This document shows, one piece after another, positions 38,014 to 48,300 of a DNA stretch of 64,000 bases; position 1 is the stretch's first letter, and the number at the start of each line of letters is the position of its first letter. Both the position numbers and the translations under genes were made by a program. This DNA is from Marthasterias glacialis. Its lineage: Eukaryota > Echinodermata > Asteroidea > Forcipulatida > Asteriidae. The notes under the pieces were generated by a model. The model was not told the origin of the DNA. It worked only from the letters and a program-made list of their open reading frames with translations, and made no database searches. The DNA is taken from assembly GCA_911728455.2 (NCBI GenBank), contig OU452234.1, positions 2,110,501-2,174,500 on the forward strand. The letters run 5' to 3'.

Positions 38014-39989
38014 GGAAAGCCCTGTTCATGGGCTTTCCGAAAATGCCGGTTTTGAGGCTGTGGGACGAACAGGGAGGATGCCAGGGCCCGCGGAGTGAGG
38101 ACACCCCGAGGATGTCCAGTGCATACGGCCATGCTGTATGTACGTCAACAATAGCCAAGGCCGTATACGTGTGTGCTGGACCGAAGCCAGCAAAAAAAAA
38201 AAAAAACCCGCTGAAAAAAGAAGTCGGCAGCGCCACGGCCAATAACTCCAGAAATAATGGGGCTAGAGAGAAATTTCTTGTACCTGCAGTTAGCTGCCAT
38301 AGTCCTGCATCCGACAATCTGGTTTTCCCGGCCAGCCAGGGCCATCTTCCGCCTTGAAACGCCCAGGGAACGGAGCTGCTCCGAATGCTCTTCAAACGCA
38401 TGTCTAATGGCACTTTTGTACACGAAGCTGTAACAAAGTGAAAACAAGACTGATCAACGGCTCTATCTCCCAAAGTATTGGCGGGAAACTGACAAGTCTA
38501 ACACTGTTGGAAAGCCCTGTTCATGGGCTTTCCGAAAATGCCGGTTTTGAGGCTGTGGGATAAACAGGGAGGATGCCAGGGCCCGCGGAGTGAGGACACC
38601 CCGAGGATGTCCAGTGCATACGGCCATGCTGTATGTACGTCAACAATAGCCAAGGCCGCTACGTGTGTGCTGGACCGAAGCCAGCAAAAACAAAAAAAAA
38701 CCGCTGAAAAAAGAAGTCGGCAGCGCCACGGCCAATAACTCCAGAAATAATGGGGCTAGAGAGAAATTTCTTGTACCTGCAGTTAGCTGCCATAATCCTG
38801 CATCCGACAATCTGGTTTTCCCGGCCAGCCAGGGCCATCTTCCGCCTTGAAACGCCCAGGGAACGGAGCTGCTCCGAATGCTCTTCAAACGCATGTCTAA
38901 TGGCACTTTTGTACACGAAGCTGTAACAAAGTGAAAACAAGACTTATCAACGGCTCTATCTCCCAAAGTATTGGCGGGAAACTGACAAGTCTAACACTGT
39001 TGGAAAGCCCTGTTCATGGGCTTTCCGAAAATGCCGGTTTTGAGGCTGTGGGACGAACAGGGAGGATGCCAGGGCCCGCGGAGTGAGGACACCCCGAGGA
39101 TGTCCAGTGCATACGGCCATGCTGTATGTACGTCAACAATAGCCAAGGCCGTATACGTGTGTGCTGGACCGAAGCCAGCAAAAAAAAAAAAAAACCCGCT
39201 GAAAAAAGAAGTCGGCAGCGCCACGGCCAATAACTCCAGAAATAATGGGGCTAGAGAGAAATTTCTTGTACCTGCAGTTAGCTGCCATAGTCCTGCATCC
39301 GACAATCTGGTTTTCCCGGCCAGCCAGGGCCATCTTCCGCCTTGAAACGCCCAGGGAACGGAGCTGCTCCGAATGCTCTTCAAACGCATGTCTAATGGCA
39401 CTTTTGTACACGAAGCTGTAACAAAGTGAAAACAAGACTGATCAACGGCTCTATCTCCCAAAGTATTGGCGGGAAACTGACAAGTCTAACACTGTTGGAA
39501 AGCCCTGTTCATGGGCTTTCCGAAAATGCCGGTTTTGAGGCTGTGGGATAAACAGGGAGGATGCCAGGGCCCGCGGAGTGAGGACACCCCGAGGATGTCC
39601 AGTGCATACGGCCATGCTGTATGTACGTCAACAATAGCCAAGGCCGCTACGTGTGTGCTGGACCGAAGCCAGCAAAAACAAAAAAAAACCGCTGAAAAAA
39701 GAAGTCGGCAGCGCCACGGCCAATAACTCCAGAAATAATGGGGCTAGAGAGAAATTTCTTGTACCTGCAGTTAGCTGCCATAGTCCTGCATCCGACAATC
39801 TGGTTTTCCCGGCCAGCCAGGGCCATCTTCCGCCTTGAAACGCCCAGGGAACGGAGCTGCTCCGAATGCTCTTCAAACGCATGTCTAATGGCACTTTTGT
39901 ACACGAAGCTGTAACAAAGTGAAAACAAGACTTATCAACGGCTCTATCTCCCAAAGTAATGGCGGCAAACTGACAAGTCTAACACTGTT
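38014..39989 (+). repeat. Two-unit HOR (GTATAC unit + A5-C-A unit), two copies
   Basis: Copies at 38014+38509 and 39002+39497; 988 bp each. The first unit has GACGAAC, GTATACGTG and GACTGATCAAC; the second has GGTTTTGAGG and A5-C-A. The two second units differ: CATAATCC at 38509 and CATAGTCC plus AGTAATGG at 39497, so the later unit has the tail used in the following trimer. Confidence 0.85.
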
Positions 39990-42900
39990 GGAAAGCCCTG
40001 TTCATGGGCTTTCCGAAAATGCCGGTCTTGAGGCTGTGGGATAAACAGGGAGGATGCCAGGGCCCGCGGAGTGAGGACACCCCGAGGATGTCCAGTGCAT
40101 ACGGCCATGCTGTATGTACGTCAACAATAGCCAAGGCCGCTACGTGTGTGCTGGACCGAAGCCAGCAAAAAAAAAAAAAAAAAACCCGCTGAAAAAAGAA
40201 GTCGGCAGCGCCACGGCCAATAACTCCAGAAATAATGGGGCTAGAGAGAAATTTCTTGTACCTGCAGTTAGCTGCCATAATCCTGCATCCGACAATCTGG
40301 TTTTCCCGGCCAGCCAGGGCCATCTTCCGCCTTGAAACGCCCAGGGAACGGAGCTGCTCCGAATGCTCTTCAAACGCATGTCTAATGGCACTTTTGTACA
40401 CGAAGCTGTAACAAAGTGAAAACAAGACTTATCAACGGCTCTATCTCCCAAAGTATTGGCGGCAAACTGACAAGTTTAACACTGTTGGAAAGCGCTGTTC
40501 ATGGGCTTTCCGAAAATGCCGGTCTTGAGGCTGTGGGATAAACAGGGAGGATGCCAGGGCCCGCGGAGTGAGGACACCCCGAGGATTTCCAGTGCATACG
40601 GCCATGCTGTATGTACGTCAACAATAGCCAAGGCCGTATACGTGTGTGCTGGACCGAAGCCAGCAAAAAAAAAAAAAAAAAAACCGCTGAAAAAAGAAGT
40701 CGGCAGCGCCACGGCCAATAACTCCAGAAATAATGGGGCTAGAGAGAAATTTCTTGTACCTGCAGTTAGCTGCCATAGTCCTGCATCCGACAATCTGGTT
40801 TTCCCGGCCAGCCAGGGCCATCTTCCGCCTTGAAACGCCCAGGGAACGGAGCTGCTCCGAATGCTCTTCAAACGCATGTCTAATGGCACTTTTGTACACG
40901 AAGCTGTAACAAAGTGAAAACAAGACTGATCAACGGCTCTATCTCCCAAAGTATTGGCGGGAAACTGACAAGTCTAACACTGTTGGAAAGCCCTGTTCAT
41001 GGGCTTTCCGAAAATGCCGGTTTTGAGGCTGTGGGATAAACAGGGAGGATGCCAGGGCCCGCGGAGTGAGGACACCCCGAGGATGTCCAGTGCATACGGC
41101 CATGCTGTATGTACGTCAACAATAGCCAAGGCCGCTACGTGTGTGCTGGACCGAAGCCAGCAAAAACAAAAAAAAACCGCTGAAAAAAGAAGTCGGCAGC
41201 GCCACGGCCAATAACTCCAGAAATAATGGGGCTAGAGAGAAATTTCTTGTACCTGCAGTTAGCTGCCATAGTCCTGCATCCGACAATCTGGTTTTCCCGG
41301 CCAGCCAGGGCCATCTTCCGCCTTGAAACGCCCAGGGAACGGAGCTGCTCCGAATGCTCTTCAAACGCATGTCTAATGGCACTTTTGTACACGAAGCTGT
41401 AACAAAGTGAAAACAAGACTTATCAACGGCTCTATCTCCCAAAGTAATGGCGGCAAACTGACAAGTCTAACACTGTTGGAAAGCCCTGTTCATGGGCTTT
41501 CCGAAAATGCCGGTCTTGAGGCTGTGGGATAAACAGGGAGGATGCCAGGGCCCGCGGAGTGAGGACACCCCGAGGATGTCCAGTGCATACGGCCATGCTG
41601 TATGTACGTCAACAATAGCCAAGGCCGCTACGTGTGTGCTGGACCGAAGCCAGCAAAAAAAAAAAAAAAAACCCGCTGAAAAAAGAAGTCGGCAGCGCCA
41701 CGGCCAATAACTCCAGAAATAATGGGGCTAGAGAGAAATTTCTTGTACCTGCAGTTAGCTGCCATAATCCTGCATCCGACAATCTGGTTTTCCCGGCCAG
41801 CCAGGGCCATCTTCCGCCTTGAAACGCCCAGGGAACGGAGCTGCTCCGAATGCTCTTCAAACGCATGTCTAATGGCACTTTTGTACACGAAGCTGTAACA
41901 AAGTGAAAACAAGACTTATCAACGGCTCTATCTCCCAAAGTATTGGCGGCAAACTGACAAGTTTAACACTGTTGGAAAGCGCTGTTCATGGGCTTTCCGA
42001 AAATGCCGGTCTTGAGGCTGTGGGATAAACAGGGAGGATGCCAGGGCCCGCGGAGTGAGGACACCCCGAGGATTTCCAGTGCATACGGCCATGCTGTATG
42101 TACGTCAACAATAGCCAAGGCCGTATACGTGTGTGCTGGACCGAAGCCAGCAAAAAAAAAAAAAAAAAAACCGCTGAAAAAAGAAGTCGGCAGCGCCACG
42201 GCCAATAACTCCAGAAATAATGGGGCTAGAGAGAAATTTCTTGTACCTGCAGTTAGCTGCCATAGTCCTGCATCCGACAATCTGGTTTTCCCGGCCAGCC
42301 AGGGCCATCTTCCGCCTTGAAACGCCCAGGGAACGGAGCTGCTCCGAATGCTCTTCAAACGCATGTCTAATGGCACTTTTGTACACGAAGCTGTAACAAA
42401 GTGAAAACAAGACTGATCAACGGCTCTATCTCCCAAAGTATTGGCGGGAAACTGACAAGTCTAACACTGTTGGAAAGCCCTGTTCATGGGCTTTCCGAAA
42501 ATGCCGGTTTTGAGGCTGTGGGATAAACAGGGAGGATGCCAGGGCCCGCGGAGTGAGGACACCCCGAGGATGTCCAGTGCATACGGCCATGCTGTATGTA
42601 CGTCAACAATAGCCAAGGCCGCTACGTGTGTGCTGGACCGAAGCCAGCAAAAACAAAAAAAAACCGCTGAAAAAAGAAGTCGGCAGCGCCACGGCCAATA
42701 ACTCCAGAAATAATGGGGCTAGAGAGAAATTTCTTGTACCTGCAGTTAGCTGCCATAGTCCTGCATCCGACAATCTGGTTTTCCCGGCCAGCCAGGGCCA
42801 TCTTCCGCCTTGAAACGCCCAGGGAACGGAGCTGCTCCGAATGCTCTTCAAACGCATGTCTAATGGCACTTTTGTACACGAAGCTGTAACAAAGTGAAAA

Positions 42901-43461
42901 CAAGACTTATCAACGGCTCTATCTCCCAAAGTAATGGCGGCAAACTGACAAGTCTAACACTGTTGGAAAGCCCTGTTCATGGGCTTTCCGAAAATGCCGG
43001 TCTTGAGGCTGTGGGATAAACAGGGAGGATGCCAGGGCCCGCGGAGTGAGGACACCCCGAGGATGTCCAGTGCATACGGCCATGCTGTATGTACGTCAAC
43101 AATAGCCAAGGCCGCTACGTGTGTGCTGGACCGAAGCCAGCAAAAAAAAAAAAAAAAAACCCGCTGAAAAAAGAAGTCGGCAGCGCCACGGCCAATAACT
43201 CCAGAAATAATGGGGCTAGAGAGAAATTTCTTGTACCTGCAGTTAGCTGCCATAATCCTGCATCCGACAATCTGGTTTTCCCGGCCAGCCAGGGCCATCT
43301 TCCGCCTTGAAACGCCCAGGGAACGGAGCTGCTCCGAATGCTCTTCAAACGCATGTCTAATGGCACTTTTGTACACGAAGCTGTAACAAAGTGAAAACAA
43401 GACTTATCAACGGCTCTATCTCCCAAAGTATTGGCGGCAAACTGACAAGTTTAACACTGTT
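39990..43461 (+). repeat. Three-unit HOR, two full copies plus start of a third
   Basis: Copies 39990+40487+40985 (1488 bp) and 41478+41974+42472 (1487 bp); the third starts at 42965. Unit 1: 17-18 A, CATAATCC, AAGTTTAACAC. Unit 2: GGAAAGCGC hairpin arm, AGGATTTCC, GTATACGTG, 19 A, GACTGATCAAC. Unit 3: GGTTTTGAGG, A5-C-A, AGTAATGG. The one-base period difference is one A in unit 1. Confidence 0.9.
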
Positions 43462-46400
43462 GGAAAGCGCTGTTCATGGGCTTTCCGAAAATGCCGGTCT
43501 TGAGGCTGTGGGATAAACAGGGAGGATGCCAGGGCCCGCGGAGTGAGGACACCCCGAGGATTTCCAGTGCATACGGCCATGCTGTATGTACGTCAACAAT
43601 AGCCAAGGCCGTATACGTGTGTGCTGGACCGAAGCCAGCAAAAAAAAAAAAAAAAAAAAACCGCTGAAAAAAGAAGTCGGCAGCGCCACGGCCAATAACT
43701 CCAGAAATAATGGGGCTAGAGAGAAATTTCTTGTACCTGCAGTTAGCTGCCATAGTCCTGCATCCGACAATCTGGTTTTCTCGGCCAGCCAGGGCCATCT
43801 TCCGCCTTGAAACGCCCAGGGAACGGAGCTGCTCCGAATGCTCTTCAAACGCATGTCTAATGGCACTTTTGTACACGAAGCTGTAACAAAGTGAAAACAA
43901 GACTTATCAACGGCTCTATCTCCCAAAGTATTGGCGGCAAACTGACAAGTCTAACACTGTTGGAAAGCCCTGTTCATGGGCTTTCCGAAAATGCCGGTCT
44001 TGAGGCTGTGGGATAAACAGGGAGGATGCCAGGGCCCGCGGAGTGAGGACACCCCGAGGATGTCCAGTGCATACGGCCATGCTGTATGTACGTCAACAAT
44101 AGCCAAGGCCGTATACGTGTGTGCTGGACCGAAGCCAGCAAAAAAAAAAAAAAAAAACCGCTGAAAAAAGAAGTCGGCAGCGCCACGGCCAATAACTCCA
44201 GAAATAATGGGGCTAGAGAGAAATTTCTTGTACCTGCAGTTAGCTGCCATAGTCCTGCATCCGACAATCTGGTTTTCCCGGCCAGCCAGGGCCATCTTCC
44301 GCCTTGAAACGCCCAGGGAACGGAGCTGCTCCGAATGCTCTTCAAACGCATGTCTAATGGCACTTTTGTACACGAAGCTGTAACAAAGTGAAAACAAGAC
44401 TTATCAACGGCTCTATCACCCAAAGTATTGGCGGCAAACTGACAAGTCTAACACTGTTGGAAAGCCCTGTTCATGGGCTTTCCGAAAATGCCGGTCTTGA
44501 GGCTGTGGGATAAACAGGGAGGATGCCAGGGCCCGCGGAGTGAGGACACCCCGAGGATGTCCAGTGCATACGGCCATGCTGTATGTACGTCAACAATAGC
44601 CAAGGCCGTGTACGTGTGTGCTGGACCGAAGCCAGCAAAAAAAAAAAAAAAAAACCGCTGAAAAAAGAAGTCGGCAGCGCCACGGCCAATAACTCCAGAA
44701 ATAATGGGGCTAGAGAGAAATTTCTTGTACCTGCAGTTAGCTGCTATAGTCCTGCATCCGACAATCTGGTTTTCCCGGCCAGCCAGGGCCATCTTCCGCC
44801 TTGAAACGCCCAGGGAACGGAGCTGCTCCGAATGCTCTTCAAACGCATGTCTAATGGCACTTTTGTACACGAAGCTGTAACAAAGTGAAAACAAGACTTA
44901 TCAACGGCTCTATCTCCCAAAGTATTGGCGGCAAACTGACAAGTCTAACACTGTTGGAAAGCCCTGTTCATGGGCTTTCTGAAAATGCCGGTCTTGAGGC
45001 TGTGGGATAAACAGGGAGGATGCCAGGGCCCGCGGAGTGAGGACACCCCGAGGATGTCCAGTGCATACGGCCATGCTGTATGTACGTCAACAATAGCCAA
45101 GGCCGCTACGTGTGTGCTGGACCGAAGCCAGCAAAAAAAAAAAAAAACCGCTGAAAAAAGAAGTCGGCAGCGCCACGGCCAATAACTCCAGAAATAATGG
45201 GGCTAGAGAGAAATTTCTTGTACCTGCAGTTAGCTGCCATAATCCTGCATCCGACAATCTGGTTTTCCCGGCCAGCCAGGGCCATCTTCCGCCTTGAAAC
45301 GCCCAGGGAACGGAGCTGCTCCGAATGCTCTTCAAACGCATGTCTAATGGCACTTTTGTACACGAAGCTGTAACAAAGTGAAAACAAGACTTATCAACGG
45401 CTCTATCTCCCAAAGTATTGGCGGCAAACTGACAAGTTTAACACTGTTGGAAAGCGCTGTTCATGGGCTTTCCGAAAATGCCGGTCTTGAGGCTGTGGGA
45501 TAAACAGGGAGGATGCCAGGGCCCGCGGAGTGAGGACACCCCGAGGATTTCCAGTGCATACGGCCATGCTGTATGTACGTCAACAATAGCCAAGGCCGTA
45601 TACGTGTGTGCTGGACCGAAGCCAGCAAAAAAAAAAAAAAAAAAACCGCTGAAAAAAGAAGTCGGCAGCGCCACGGCCAATAACTCCAGAAATAATGGGG
45701 CTAGAGAGAAATTTCTTGTACCTGCAGTTAGCTGCCATAGTCCTGCATCCGACAATCTGGTTTTCTCGGCCAGCCAGGGCCATCTTCCGCCTTGAAACGC
45801 CCAGGGAACGGAGCTGCTCCGAATGCTCTTCAAACGCATGTCTAATGGCACTTTTGTACACGAAGCTGTAACAAAGTGAAAACAAGACTTATCAACGGCT
45901 CTATCTCCCAAAGTTTTGGCGGCAAACTGACAAGTCTAACACTGTTGGAAAGCCCTGTTCATGGGCTTTCCGAAAATGCCGGTCTTGAGGCTGTGGGATA
46001 AACAGGGAGGATGCCAGGGCCCGCGGAGTGAGGACACCCCGAGGATGTCCAGTGCATACGGCCATGCTGTATGTACGTCAACAATAGCCAAGGCCGTGTA
46101 CGTGTGTGCTGGACCGAAGCCAGCAAAAAAAAAAAAAAAAAACCGCTGAAAAAAGAAGTCGGCAGCGCCACGGCCAATAACTCCAGAAATAATGGGGCTA
46201 GAGAGAAATTTCTTGTACCTGCAGTTAGCTGCCATAGTCCTGCATCCGACAATCTGGTTTTCCCGGCCAGCCAGGGCCATCTTCCGCCTTGAAACGCCCA
46301 GGGAACGGAGCTGCTCCGAATGCTCTTCAAACGCATGTCTAATGGCACTTTTGTACACGAAGCTGTAACAAAGTGAAAACAAGACTTATCAACGGCTCTA

Positions 46401-47930
46401 TCTCCCAAAGTATTGGCGGCAAACTGACAAGTCTAACACTGTTGGAAAGCCCTGTTCATGGGCTTTCCGAAAATGCCGGTCTTGAGGCTGTGGGATAAAC
46501 AGGCAGGATGCCAGGGCCCGCGGAGTGAGGACACCCCGAGGATGTCCAGTGCATACGGCCATGCTGTATGTACGTCAACAATAGCCAAGGCCGCTACGTG
46601 TGTGCTGGACCGAAGCCAGCAAAAAAAAAAAAAAAAACAGCTGAAAAAAGAAGTCGGCAGCGCCACGGCCAATAACTCCAGAAATAATGGGGCTAGAGAG
46701 AAATTTCTTGTACCTGCAGTTAGCTGCCATAGTCCTGCATCCGACAATCTGGTTTTCTCGGCCAGCCAGGGCCATCTTCCGCCTTGAAACGCCCAGGGAA
46801 CGGAGCTGCTCCGAATGCTCTTCAAACGCATGTCTAATGGCACTTTTGTACACGAAGCTGTAACAAAGTGAAAACAAGACTTATCAACGGCTCTATCTCC
46901 CAAAGTAATGGCGGCAAACTGACCAGTCTAACACTGTTGGAAAGCCCTGTTCATGGGCTTTCCGAAAATGCCGGTCTTGAGGCTGTGGGATAAACAGGGA
47001 GGATGCAAGGGCCCGCGGAGTGAGGACACCCCGAGGATGTCCAGTGCATACGGCCATGCTGTATGTACGTCAACAATAGCCAAGGCCGCTACGTGTGTGC
47101 TGGACCGAAGCCAGCAAAAAAAAAAAAAAAAACCCGCTGAAAAAAGAAGTCGGCAGCGCCACGGCCAATAACTCCAGAAATAATGGGGCTAGAGAAAAAT
47201 TTCTTGTACCTGCAGTTAGCTGCCATAATCCTGCATCCGACAATCTGGTTTTCCCGGCCAGCCAGGGCCATCTTCCGCCTTGAAACGCCCAGGGAACGGA
47301 GCTGCTCCGAATGCTCTTCAAACGCATGTCTAATGGCACTTTTGTACACGAAGCTGTAACAAAGTGAAAACAAGACTTATCAACGGCTCTATCTCCCAAA
47401 GTATTGGCGGCAAACTGACAAGTTTAACACTGTTGGAAAGCCCTGTTCATGGGCTTTCCGAAAATGCCGGTCTTGAGGCTGTGGGATAAACAGGGAGGAT
47501 GCCAGGGCCCGCGGAGTGAGGACACCCCGAGGATGTCCAGTGCATACGGCCATGCTGTATGTACGTCAACAGTAGCCAAGGCCGTATACGTGTGTGCTGG
47601 ACCGAAGCCAGCAAAAAAAAAAAAAAAAACCGCTGAAAAAAGAAGTCGGCAGCGCCACGGCCAATAACTCCAGAAATAATGGGGCTAGAGAGAAATTTCT
47701 TGTACCTGCAGTTAGCTGCCATAGTCCTGCATCCGACAATCTGGTTTTCCCGGCCAGCCAGGGCCATCTTCCGCCTTGAAACGCCCAGGGAACGGAGCTG
47801 CTCCGAATGCTCTTCAAACGCATGTCTAATGGCACTTTTGTACACGAAGCTGTAACAAAGTGAAAACAAGACTTATCAACGGCTCTATCTCCCAAAGTAT
47901 TGGCGGCAAACTGACAAGTCTAACACTGTT
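42965..47930 (+). repeat. Four-unit pattern, two copies plus partial third
   Basis: Copy 1: 42965, 43462, 43962, 44459 (1991 bp). Copy 2: 44956, 45449, 45947, 46444 (1983 bp). Partial copy: 46939, 47435. Position 1 has CATAATCC and AAGTTTAAC. Position 2 in the two full copies has GGAAAGCGC, AGGATTTCC, GTATAC and TTTTCTCGG. Position 3 has GTATAC or GTGTAC. Position 4 varies: GTGTAC with GCTATAG at 44459, and an epsilon'-like unit with CAGGCAGG and ACAGCTG at 46444. Private changes include AGTTTTGG (45915), GACCAGTCT (46924) and AACAGTAGCC (47572). Confidence 0.78.
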
Positions 47931-47955
47931 GGAAAGCCCTGTTCATGGGCTTTCC
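47931..47955. repeat. Perfect 9-bp inverted repeat (hairpin 1), present in every unit
   Basis: Arms GGAAAGCCC and GGGCTTTCC flank a 7-base loop (TGTTCAT). In RNA the stem could extend by U·G and U-A pairs. The element marks the unit start and has the same offset in all units. Variants: the left arm reads GGAAAGCGC at 10774, 40487, 41974, 43462 and 45449 (one pair lost); the right arm ends CTTTCT at 33558, 34547 and 44956, or CTTTTC at 57352 and 61814 (G·U possible). I saw no unit with a compensating change in both arms, so the sequence alone gives no evidence of selection for the stem. Confidence 0.9.
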
Positions 47956-48038
47956 GAAAATGCCGGTCTTGAGGCTGTGGGATAAACAGGGAGGATGCCA
48001 GGGCCCGCGGAGTGAGGACACCCCGAGGATGTCCAGTG

Positions 48039-48057
48039 CATACGGCCATGCTGTATG
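48039..48057 (+). repeat. Hairpin 2: CATACGGC-CAT-GCTGTATG
   Basis: Eight pairs, one of them G·U in plus-strand RNA, close a 3-base loop. The element lies at unit offset 109-127. Because of the G·U it is a better hairpin in plus-strand than in minus-strand RNA. Its arms resemble the terminal helix of 5S rRNA, but no 5S internal promoter is present, so it is not annotated as a 5S gene. Confidence 0.7.
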
Positions 48058-48089
48058 TACGTCAACAATAGCCAAGGCCGCTACGTGTG

Positions 48090-48108
48090 TGCTGGACCGA
48101 AGCCAGCA
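48090..48108. repeat. Hairpin 3 abutting the A-tract
   Basis: Arms TGCTGG and CCAGCA flank ACCGAAG; the final A of the right arm is the first base of the A-tract. Read on the minus strand, the order is T-tract, GCTGG, C-TTCG-G, a single T, CCAGC, so minus-strand RNA would carry a C(UUCG)G tetraloop with one bulged U. Arm or loop variants occur at 6479 (CCAGC to CAAGC), in the unit at 9286 (TCAGC), at 10774 (ACAGC), in the units at 33558 and 34547 (CCAGT), and in the units at 53379 and 58839 (the last C becomes A, lengthening the A-tract). Confidence 0.8.
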
Positions 48109-48123
48109 AAAAAAAAAAAAAAA
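48108..48123 (+). repeat. Internal A-tract (16 A here; 11-23 across units)
   Basis: Every unit has an A-tract after hairpin 3, followed by CCCGCTG or a derivative (CCGCTG, CGCTG, CCAGCTG, ACAGCTG). Counted examples: 11 A in the unit at 31097, 12 at 26150, 16 here, 19 at 11766, 20 at 14900-14940, 22 at 17220 and 23 at the right edge (63973-63995). In a family of units the tract is interrupted as A5-C-A8-10. Unit length tracks tract length almost exactly, with a body of about 478-479 bp. On the minus strand this is a T-tract, which would terminate RNA polymerase III. Confidence 0.95.
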
Positions 48124-48287
48124 CCCGCTGAAAAAAGAAGTCGGCAGCGCCACGGCCAATAACTCCAGAAATAATGGGGCTAGAGAGAAATTTCTTGTAC
48201 CTGCAGTTAGCTGCCATAGTCCTGCATCCGACAATCTGGTTTTCCCGGCCAGCCAGGGCCATCTTCCGCCTTGAAACGCCCAGGGAA

Positions 48288-48300
48288 CGGAGCTGCTCCG
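48288..48300. repeat. 13-nt odd palindrome CGGAGC-T-GCTCCG
   Basis: A perfect 6-bp inverted repeat around one central base, present in nearly every unit. One arm loses its CpG in units carrying CTCCAAATG (5809, 6307, 7300, 7797) and changes to CTCGG in the units at 30606, 31588 and 36036. A one-base loop cannot form a stable hairpin, so its meaning, if any, would be as a two-fold-symmetric DNA site. Confidence 0.7.

Noticed and set aside
48038..48060. A functional 5S rRNA gene at TACGGCCAT
   Set aside because: Only the two ends of helix I are similar. The internal control region and about 100 nt of the gene are missing. It is kept only as a finding about possible origin.
47997..48266. GCCAGGGCC nonamer occurring twice per unit as a possible subrepeat
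   Set aside because: The flanks of the two copies do not align, so there is no evidence that the unit arose by internal duplication.
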